Assembly: GCA_030590275.1 (NCBI GenBank)
Contig: JAUUYV010000085.1
Location: 1-7,209, forward strand
From: Porticoccaceae bacterium
GTDB lineage: Bacteria; Pseudomonadota; Gammaproteobacteria; Pseudomonadales; Porticoccaceae
Length of the DNA: 7,209 bases
Direction of reading: 5' to 3'
This document shows, in pieces, positions 1-5,490 of this stretch. Position numbers and translations under genes: made by a program. Every line of letters begins with the position of its first letter. Position 1 is the first letter of the stretch. Under the pieces are notes generated by a model. It had not been told where the DNA came from. It made no database searches and saw nothing but the letters and a program-made list of their open reading frames with translations.

Positions 1-58
1 TGGTGGTGTGCATGCGAACCCCTGTGCTTGTTCTTGCTGTGCAGTTTGCTCGGAACTA

Positions 59-110
59 TATTTTGTGGACCGGTTTTGTGCCTTGGCTTTGTGAATCGGC
101 TTTGTGACTT
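59..110. repeat. Four tandem copies of a degenerate 13-bp repeat
   Basis: The hexamer TTTGTG occurs at 62-67, 75-80, 88-93 and 101-106, exactly 13 bases apart each time. Copies 2 to 4 (72-84, 85-97, 98-110) share GG-Y-TTTGTG; copies 3 and 4 share the first ten bases GGCTTTGTGA. Copy 1 (59-71) keeps only the TTTTGTG core. Because 13 is not a multiple of three and no good reading frame crosses the array, it is unlikely to encode a peptide repeat. It could be a cluster of regulator half-sites, or simply a slippage-derived microrepeat. The function is unknown. Confidence 0.6.
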
Positions 111-310
111 GATGGTCGTCTATTAGTGTTGTTAGCTCAACAGCGACCTTCTAAGGTTCACTGTGGCCTGTGGTTAGGAGCATAACAAGCTTAGCGGAGG
201 ATGTTAGCTAAAGTAAGCAGGGACGATGTTTGAGTAGTAACAGGCCCTGATATGAGTGAAACTTGAAACACTTTGTAAGTGGTGAATAGTAATCTGAAAT
301 CGACAAATAC

Positions 311-315
311 AGGAG
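311..315 (+). promoter_or_regulatory. Ribosome binding site that fixes the start of dehydrogenase 1
   Basis: AGGAG lies eight bases before the ATG at 324. The in-frame GTG codons at 279 and 282 have no such site, and the 15 residues they would add have no counterpart in the paralogue downstream. This decides the start in favour of 324. Confidence 0.85.
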
Positions 316-323
316 TCGAAACC

Positions 324-1487
324 ATGGACTTTCAGTTGTCCGATGAACAAAAAATGATTTACGAGTACGGTCAAAATCTTGCTAAAACTTATGACCGGAA
401 GTACTGGATGGAGTGCGCGGAAGCGGCTAAATTTCCTGAGGAAATGTATAAGAAGGTTGCTGATGATGGTTTTGTCGGACTGATGGTGCCCGAAGCTTAT
501 GGCGGTGCGGGTTTGGGAATGCAGGAAATGGCCCTGTTTAACGAAGGACTTTCGGAGCAGGGGACCCCACTGTTAAGCTTGGTGATTGGCGCAACTATGG
601 GTTTAAGTCTGCTTGGGAAATATGGCACTGAAGAGCAAAAGCAAACATATCTGCCGCCAGCCACCCGAGGTGAAACACGGTTCTGTTTTGGTATTACCGA
701 GTCTGATGCAGGCACCAATACGATTCGTATTAACACGGTCGCCAAGCCCCAGCCCGATGGTCGTTTCAAGCTCAATGGCGGCAAGACCTTTATTACCGAT
801 GCCCTTGAATCCGACTATATGCTACTGGTGACGCGCACCACTCCTCATACCGAAGTTAAGCGCAAGACGGATGGGTTTACACTATTTATCGTGGATACTA
901 AATCCGTGGGTATCGAAATGCAGCCGATACCCATAAGTGTCCTTATCCCGGAAATGCAGTACCAGGTGTTTTTTGACGATGTCGAGCTGGGACCTGAACA
1001 TATATTAGGGGAGCTTGATCGAGGTTTTGATATATTGTTTGATGCCTTGAACCCGGAACGAATTTTGGTGGGAGCCATTTGCTCTGGTCTTGGCCGGTAT
1101 GCGCTTGGCCGCGCGGTGGAATACGCGAATGAGCGTACCGTGTTTGATGGCCCCATCGGAGCCTACCAGGCTTTGCAACATCCTCTGGCCAGAGCCAAGA
1201 CCGAGATCGAGCTAGCATCTTTACTAACTCGTAAGGCGGCGTGGATGTTTGATCAGGAGATGGCCTGCGGTGGTGAATCTAACATGGCCAAGTTTGCTGC
1301 TTCGGAAGCCTGTGTCAACGCTGTGGATGCTTCACTGCAATGTTTTGGTGGCAACGGTTATACCAAGGAATACGGTATCTTTGATCTTTTCCCAATTGCC
1401 CGTCTAATGAAAACGATCCCTTTTAATAACGAAATGGTGCTTAACTATATTGGTGAACATGTGATGGGTTTACCCAGGTCTTACTAG
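324..1487 (+). CDS. Acyl-CoA dehydrogenase (FadE-like), paralogue 1
   Basis: This is a flavin enzyme of the acyl-CoA dehydrogenase family, expected to introduce an alpha,beta double bond into an acyl-CoA and pass electrons to electron-transfer flavoprotein in the cytoplasm. The protein is 387 residues, the normal family length. Visible landmarks: an N-terminal helical domain beginning MDFQLSDEQ; the flavin/substrate signature CFGITESDAGTN at 121-132; the beta domain through about 235; and the C-terminal helical domain with GPIGAYQALQHPLA (276-289) and QCFGGNGYTKEYG (339-351). Near the C-terminus, where medium-chain-type enzymes have YEGT with the catalytic Glu, it reads NNEM (368-371), so Glu370 is the likely base, by inference. 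It ends in LPRSY. The ATG at 324 is chosen over the GTG at 279 because of the AGGAG site and because the paralogue begins at the same point. It matches the second dehydrogenase at about 74% of residues. Probably co-transcribed with the GFA gene 52 bp downstream. The substrate cannot be read from sequence. Confidence 0.95.
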   Translation: MDFQLSDEQKMIYEYGQNLAKTYDRKYWMECAEAAKFPEEMYKKVADDGFVGLMVPEAYGGAGLGMQEMALFNEGLSEQGTPLLSLVIGATMGLSLLGKYGTEEQKQTYLPPATRGETRFCFGITESDAGTNTIRINTVAKPQPDGRFKLNGGKTFITDALESDYMLLVTRTTPHTEVKRKTDGFTLFIVDTKSVGIEMQPIPISVLIPEMQYQVFFDDVELGPEHILGELDRGFDILFDALNPERILVGAICSGLGRYALGRAVEYANERTVFDGPIGAYQALQHPLARAKTEIELASLLTRKAAWMFDQEMACGGESNMAKFAASEACVNAVDASLQCFGGNGYTKEYGIFDLFPIARLMKTIPFNNEMVLNYIGEHVMGLPRSY

Positions 1488-1522
1488 GGCGTGTTATCAG
1501 AATCTGGAAAGCAATACTGAAC

Positions 1523-1529
1523 AGGAGGT
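1523..1529 (+). promoter_or_regulatory. Strong ribosome binding site for the GFA gene (GTG start)
   Basis: AGGAGGT, a near-perfect match to the anti-Shine-Dalgarno sequence, lies ten bases before the GTG at 1540. It supports the GTG start, which is followed directly by the conserved GGCFCG motif of the family. Confidence 0.8.
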
Positions 1530-1539
1530 CATATCCCCC

Positions 1540-2010
1540 GTGCAACTCCCCATAACAGGTGGCTGTTTTTGTGGCGATATCCGCTATCGCATTACGGCAC
1601 AGCCTTTTGGTCAGGCAAATTGTCACTGTCGGGCTTGTCAACGCTCTACTGGTGGCGCCTTTGCTGGGGTCATGCTGGTGCCAACAGAGGCCCTGGAGAT
1701 CACTGGTGAATGTCGTGAATATACAGAGCTGGGTGATAGTGGCAATAAGGTTAGTCGAGGATTTTGCCCGCGCTGCGGAACCACTCTATTTGCTCACACC
1801 ACGCGGGTTAAAACGATGCGGCCGGTTTATGCTACTACGCTCGATCACCCCGAGTTGTTTAAACCGACACTCGATGCCTGGGTTGATTTTTCTCAGCCCT
1901 GGGTGGCGATGGACCCTGACCTGGAAAAGTTTAAAAAGGATTTGCCCGCTGAGTGCGCGGGTCTTCCGGCACCCAAAAACCGCAGGAAAAATCTTTCTGC
2001 TGACGATTAA
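1540..2010 (+). CDS. GFA-family (CENP-V/GFA domain) zinc protein
   Basis: A 156-residue cytoplasmic protein of the glutathione-dependent formaldehyde-activating (GFA) family, Mss4-like fold. The zinc ligands are all visible: Cys9 and Cys11 (GGCFCG) with Cys76 and Cys79 (CPRCG) should form the structural zinc site, and Cys28, Cys30 and Cys33 (CHCRACQRSTGG) the second, catalytic-type site of the characterised Paracoccus Gfa. Length is typical for the short members. Most proteins with this domain are not proven to act on formaldehyde or glutathione, so a thiol- or zinc-dependent role is all I infer. The start is GTG with a strong AGGAGGT site. It sits 52 bp after dehydrogenase 1 and 172 bp before dehydrogenase 2 on the same strand, so it is probably in an operon with the first. 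The tail after about residue 145 is basic then acidic and looks unstructured. Confidence 0.92.
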   Translation: MQLPITGGCFCGDIRYRITAQPFGQANCHCRACQRSTGGAFAGVMLVPTEALEITGECREYTELGDSGNKVSRGFCPRCGTTLFAHTTRVKTMRPVYATTLDHPELFKPTLDAWVDFSQPWVAMDPDLEKFKKDLPAECAGLPAPKNRRKNLSADD

Positions 2011-2102
2011 GTTGGAAAGCTGCCAATGGGTCTGCAATGCAGCTAATATTGCAGCGATTCCCATTCACATGGAGTTGAATCTGGATTTGGATTTGAACGA
2101 TC

Positions 2103-2126
2103 AGGGCGGCCCTAATAGCCCGCCCT
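2103..2126 (+). other. GC-rich hairpin between the GFA gene and dehydrogenase 2
   Basis: AGGGCGG (2103-2109) and CCGCCCT (2120-2126) are perfect complementary arms of seven bases around a ten-base loop. No run of T follows on the plus strand (the next bases are CGTTGTAAGG), so it does not look like a standard intrinsic terminator. It may weaken read-through, mark an mRNA processing or stabilising point, or be a relic terminator. The structure is seen directly; the role is inference. Confidence 0.5.
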
Positions 2127-2135
2127 CGTTGTAAG

Positions 2136-2165
2136 GTATTTGAATCCGAAGTATTTGAACATGAA
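2136..2165. repeat. Direct repeat, two copies with 15-bp period
   Basis: GTATTTGAA occurs at 2136-2144 and 2151-2159, and each copy is followed by three variable bases and GAA, giving 12 of 15 identical positions between 2136-2150 and 2151-2165. The repeat lies just upstream of the ribosome binding site of dehydrogenase 2. It could be a regulator site or a small slippage duplication; no known regulator motif is recognised. Confidence 0.5.
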
Positions 2166-2167
2166 GT

Positions 2168-2174
2168 AAAGGAG
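2168..2174 (+). promoter_or_regulatory. Ribosome binding site of dehydrogenase 2 (GTG start)
   Basis: AAAGGAG lies eight bases before the GTG at 2183. It supports this non-ATG start, as does the exact match of the resulting N-terminus to that of the paralogue. Confidence 0.85.
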
Positions 2175-2182
2175 AATAAAAC

Positions 2183-3346
2183 GTGGATTTTTTGCTCACT
2201 GACGAACAAAACATGATTTATAAGTATGGCGATAGTCTTGCTAAAACTTACGATCGTGCTTACTGGATGGAACATGCGGAGCGCCGCGCTTTTCCTGAGG
2301 ATATGTACAGTCAGATTGCCGCCGACGGATTTGTAGGCCTCATGGTGCCAGAACAATACGGTGGCTCTGGCCTGGGCATGTTCGAAATGGCCCTGTTTCA
2401 GGAAGGGCTTGGCAATCAGGGGATACCGCTACTAAGCTTGATAGTAGGTGCCTGTATGTCTCTTTCTATGTTGTCTAACCACGGTACCAAAGAGCAAAAA
2501 CAAAACTATCTGCCCGCAGCCTGTAGCGGTGATATTCGCTTTTGTTTTGCTATTACCGAGCCGGATGCGGGGACCAATACCATAAAGGCTACCACCGTAG
2601 CCAGGCCGACCGCTGATGGTCGGTTTAAACTGACTGGCAGTAAAACGTTTATTACGGACGCTCTCGAATCCGATTATGCCTTGGTGGTTACGCGAACCAC
2701 GCCACTTTCCGAGGTGGAGCGCAAGACTGATGGTTTCACTCTGTTTATTGTGGATACCAAAGCGAAGGGTATCGAGATGCAGCCCATCCCGGTCAGCATA
2801 CCTTTGCCGGAAACCCAATACCTGATGTTCTTTGATGATGTCGAATTAGGGCCGGAAAATGTCCTGGGCGAAGTCGATAAAGGCTTTGATATTCTCTTTA
2901 AGTGCCTTAATCCGGAGCGCATGTTGGTGGGCGCCATTGGTAGTGGTATTGGCCGGTTCGCCATGGAAAAAGCAGTGGCCTATGCCTGTGAGCGTACCGT
3001 GTTTAATGGCCCTATTGGTGCTTACCAGGCTTTGCAGCATCCCCTGGCGAAGGCCAAAACCGAGATCGAAATGGCCTCTTTAATGACGCGTAAAGCCGCC
3101 TGGTTATTTGACCAGGGCCTGGAATGTGGTGGGGAAGCCAATATGGCGAAATATGCAGCGTCGGAAGCAGCGATCCACGCGGTAGATGCGTCATTGCAGT
3201 GTTTTGGGGGTAACGGTTTCACTAAAGAATATGGGATATTTGATATTTATCCCCTGGCCCGCTTGTTTAAGACCGCGCCTCTGAATAATGAAATGATACT
3301 CAATTATATTGGCGAGCGAGTGTTGGGTTTGCCGCGTTCTTATTAA
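2183..3346 (+). CDS. Acyl-CoA dehydrogenase (FadE-like), paralogue 2
   Basis: A second acyl-CoA dehydrogenase of exactly 387 residues, expected to be a cytoplasmic FAD enzyme that feeds electrons to electron-transfer flavoprotein. It has the same landmarks as the upstream copy: signature CFAITEPDAGTN (121-132, with the more usual Pro where copy 1 has Ser127), GPIGAYQALQHPLA (276-289), QCFGGNGFTKEYG (339-351), NNEM with candidate catalytic Glu370, and the LPRSY end. Differences from copy 1 concentrate at 31-46, 81-100, 112-118, 201-214 and 261-269; segment 81-100 lies near the helices that line the acyl pocket in studied family members, so the two may differ in substrate (inference). Both copies keep the flavin and catalytic motifs, so neither looks like a dead subunit. 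Start is GTG with AAAGGAG upstream. It is followed by a convergent gene on the other strand, with a hairpin directly after the stop. Confidence 0.95.
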   Translation: MDFLLTDEQNMIYKYGDSLAKTYDRAYWMEHAERRAFPEDMYSQIAADGFVGLMVPEQYGGSGLGMFEMALFQEGLGNQGIPLLSLIVGACMSLSMLSNHGTKEQKQNYLPAACSGDIRFCFAITEPDAGTNTIKATTVARPTADGRFKLTGSKTFITDALESDYALVVTRTTPLSEVERKTDGFTLFIVDTKAKGIEMQPIPVSIPLPETQYLMFFDDVELGPENVLGEVDKGFDILFKCLNPERMLVGAIGSGIGRFAMEKAVAYACERTVFNGPIGAYQALQHPLAKAKTEIEMASLMTRKAAWLFDQGLECGGEANMAKYAASEAAIHAVDASLQCFGGNGFTKEYGIFDIYPLARLFKTAPLNNEMILNYIGERVLGLPRSY

Positions 3347-3373
3347 AGAGAGAGCGACTGAAGGTCTCTCTCT
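3347..3373. terminator. AG/CT hairpin in the convergent gap, possible terminator
   Basis: AGAGAGAG (3347-3354) pairs with CTCTCTCT (3366-3373) across an 11-base loop, starting immediately after the stop of dehydrogenase 2. The gap separates two convergent genes, so a bidirectional terminator would fit. However, no T-run follows on the plus strand and only TTT follows on the minus strand, and half of the stem is A-T, so the call is weak. The rest of the gap up to 3451 shows nothing else clear. Confidence 0.4.
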
Positions 3374-3451
3374 AATGTCAGGGGGTGTCGACAGTCTCTG
3401 GGTCGTTGTTGTCTTCTTTGTCTATAAAGCTAAAGGTTGTTGGTCAAATAT

Positions 3452-5335
3452 TTAATGGAGTAAAGTTTCCCGGGTCAGACCTTGCTCCTGAAGCTGTTCC
3501 GCGATTTGTTCCGCCGATAACGCTTTGCTGAAGTAGTTACCTTGCATTAGATAACAGCCAAGCTCTTTCAGTATTTTTAGATGTTCGACGGTTTCTACGC
3601 CGTCAGCAATGACTCCAGTGCCATAGGCCTGGGCTAGAGTCTGGATGGCATCGACTACAATTTTATCGCGTTTGCTATCTACGATACCGTGGATAAAGCT
3701 TCTGTCTATTTTGATAAAGTCGATGGGTAATTCTCGCAAGCAGGAGAGAGCAGCAGGCCCGTTGCCAAAATTGTCGATATTGAAGCGAACTCCCAGGTTG
3801 CGACAGGCGTTCATGATGCGAGAAGCCCGGGCTGTGTCTTCGAGAGCTCCTGTTTCATTGACCTCGAGGATAAGTCTGTCTACTGGGAACTCCCTATTTT
3901 CTCGAAGTAGCGATTCCAATGAAGGTAAGAAACTTTCCCCGAGAAACTCTCTAGCTGAAATATTCACCGTGACGTCTACCAGGAAGTCGTTTTTTTGCCA
4001 CAGCAGGGTGTGCTGCATGGCTGTGCGTAGCACATGGCGACCGAGCTGGAGGGTCAGTTGAGGGCCATGGCGCTCAACTGTGGGAATAAAGTCCTTGGCA
4101 TCGCGGATTGATCCATCGGCAAGTTGCCACCGGATCAGTGCCTCGACGGCTGAAACTTGATTGTTTTCGACGTTTACTATCGGTTGATACTGAACGATCA
4201 GGTCATTGTTCTTTAATGCGCTGGCAACATCGGCAATCATCGTTTTGCGTTTACGGACAATGACTGCGGTATCCTGATTGTACAAACATACCTGGTTGCC
4301 ACCGTGTTGTTGTTTTGCCTGGTACATAGCCAAATCGGCATTTTTCAGCAGGGCACTGGCGTCAGTAGCATCTTCTGGGAATGTGGTCAGGCCGATGCTT
4401 GGGGTTACCATTATTGTTTCTTTTGTTCCGGGTATTTCGATGCTTAATTCTTTGAGGATGCGTTGGGCAACTGCCATAGGCTCGTCGGGCCACTTTTCAT
4501 ATTCTACGAGTACCACAAACTCGTCACCACCGAGTCGACCCACTACGTCCCCGTTACGTATTATTGAGTTTAGTCGCAGTGCAACGGTGCACAGCAGTTC
4601 ATCTCCAGTTGCGTGTCCTGCCTGGTCATTTACCGCTTTAAAGCCATCGAGGTCTATGACCATTAAAGCAAACAAGTGCCCGTTACGTTTGGCGTTATCC
4701 AGACAATCTTCCAGTCGAGAGAAGAAATACCCTCGGCTTGGTAGTTTGGTTAAGTCGTCATGGTTGGCGCGATAGGTCAGGTGTTCTTCGAGTTGATTCC
4801 GCTCTAGTGCCAGGCCGATTTGCGATGCGATGGTTTCGGCGAGAGCGATGTCGTGACCACTGGGTTCAACGGCGTGATGTTCGAACCAGGATATCGAAAG
4901 CACTCCGATTACACTGCCGGATGCCACGATAGGTATGGCGAGGCTTGACCGTACCCCGAGCTCGATAAATTCTTCGATTGCCTGTGGATGAGAAGGGTAA
5001 TCCGCGGTGAAAACTGGCTTCTGTTCTTTTAGAGCTTTGCCACTTAAACCCTGATGTTTGGCCAGGGTATATCCGTTAAAGCGCGCCTCATCATCTTCCG
5101 CTGGTCCCTGGAAGAATTTGTATTCCAGCTGATTTTTATCATTAATCGTGACCAGAGCCGCGGCATCGCCTCCTAATAAGCCAGCCGCAGTTTCTGCCGC
5201 TTTACGGAAAAAGCGATTAAAATCTGTTTCCAGGGATAGTGCGTGGATGACCTGCCACAAAGCCTCGATGTTATCTACCGGTTGGAGTGCAGTGTTCGGA
5301 TCGTTTGTTGTAGGGGGCATTCTCGAAGGAAACAT
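3452..5335 (-). CDS. GAF-GGDEF-EAL cyclic-di-GMP signalling protein
   Basis: A 627-residue protein without membrane segments. Order: GAF sensor domain (about 35-178), short linker helix, GGDEF diguanylate cyclase domain (about 188-352), EAL domain (about 368-620). The cyclase looks active: DLDGFKAVND at 228-237 and GGDEF at 269-273; RNGD (260-263), five residues before GGDEF, fits the product-inhibition I-site RxxD. In the EAL domain, EAL (398-400), Asn458, Glu491, Glu494, Asp521, Lys542, Glu581 and Gln598 are present, but the DDFGTG loop reads DNFGNG (Asn522) and EGVE reads DGVE (Asp578). Both positions help hold metal in studied EAL phosphodiesterases, so hydrolysis may be weak or lost. The start is uncertain: neither the ATG at 5335 nor that at 5320 has a good ribosome binding site. 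It lies 155 bp downstream of the exporter on the same strand; that gap has no clear terminator, only a weak promoter-like pair (TTCAGA 5487-5482, TATATA 5463-5458). The GAF ligand is unknown. Confidence 0.95.
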   Translation of the reverse strand: MFPSRMPPTTNDPNTALQPVDNIEALWQVIHALSLETDFNRFFRKAAETAAGLLGGDAAALVTINDKNQLEYKFFQGPAEDDEARFNGYTLAKHQGLSGKALKEQKPVFTADYPSHPQAIEEFIELGVRSSLAIPIVASGSVIGVLSISWFEHHAVEPSGHDIALAETIASQIGLALERNQLEEHLTYRANHDDLTKLPSRGYFFSRLEDCLDNAKRNGHLFALMVIDLDGFKAVNDQAGHATGDELLCTVALRLNSIIRNGDVVGRLGGDEFVVLVEYEKWPDEPMAVAQRILKELSIEIPGTKETIMVTPSIGLTTFPEDATDASALLKNADLAMYQAKQQHGGNQVCLYNQDTAVIVRKRKTMIADVASALKNNDLIVQYQPIVNVENNQVSAVEALIRWQLADGSIRDAKDFIPTVERHGPQLTLQLGRHVLRTAMQHTLLWQKNDFLVDVTVNISAREFLGESFLPSLESLLRENREFPVDRLILEVNETGALEDTARASRIMNACRNLGVRFNIDNFGNGPAALSCLRELPIDFIKIDRSFIHGIVDSKRDKIVVDAIQTLAQAYGTGVIADGVETVEHLKILKELGCYLMQGNYFSKALSAEQIAEQLQEQGLTRETLLH

Positions 5336-5490
5336 CTAGGTTCGACAGAGAACGCGAGTATGACAGAAACGATGGGGGAAAAAGTGACAAGGTTCTCGTT
5401 ATGTAACACTCTGGAGTAAGTCGTCAGGTGGCTTTGGTGGCTGGTTTTGAGTGGTTCTATATATGGTATATGTACGGCATGTCTGAATGC

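Larger units (their letters stand above)
1..323. other. Gene-free leader upstream of the dehydrogenase cluster
   Basis: No convincing gene is visible here on either strand. The plus-strand frames are either short open stretches running in from the window edge (stops by about position 126) or mini-ORFs of 3 to 31 codons without usable ribosome binding sites. The first 110 bases are rich in T and G and contain a 13-bp tandem repeat. Weak inverted arms occur at 128-131/138-141 (GTTG/CAAC), and an 8-bp palindrome TTAGCTAA lies at 204-211. A direct repeat GAAAC-TT-GAAAC lies at 258-269; it resembles half-sites of fatty-acid regulators such as PsrA, but the halves are direct rather than inverted, so I do not call an operator. 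TTGAAA at 264-269 could be a -35 element, but no good -10 follows. The promoter of the cluster is presumably here, not located. Confidence 0.6.

Noticed and set aside
12..107. Possible 31-codon peptide gene in the leader
   Set aside because: There is no ribosome binding site and no recognisable sequence, and it runs through the 13-bp repeat, whose period would break any coding pattern.
59..110. CRISPR-like array
   Set aside because: The units are 13 bp with no unique spacers and no cas genes nearby; it is a plain tandem repeat.
196..233. GGAGG directly followed by ATG and a 10-codon mini-ORF
   Set aside because: The spacing between GGAGG and ATG is zero, too short for normal initiation; there is no supporting evidence for a leader peptide.
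258..269. Fatty-acid regulator (PsrA/FadR-like) operator at GAAAC-TT-GAAAC
   Set aside because: The half-sites are in direct, not inverted, orientation, and no FadR-type palindrome is present.
279..323. Upstream GTG start that would lengthen dehydrogenase 1 by 15 residues
   Set aside because: It has no ribosome binding site, the added residues match nothing in the paralogue, and AGGAG sits eight bases before the ATG at 324.
845..1218. Minus-strand reading frames inside dehydrogenase 1 (and similar ones inside dehydrogenase 2)
   Set aside because: They occur at matching places in both paralogues because the sense genes are related; they have no family features or start signals.
1559..2134. 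191-codon plus-strand reading frame overlapping the GFA gene
   Set aside because: It is a shadow of the GFA frame: it lacks family motifs, while the GFA frame has all zinc ligands and a strong ribosome binding site.
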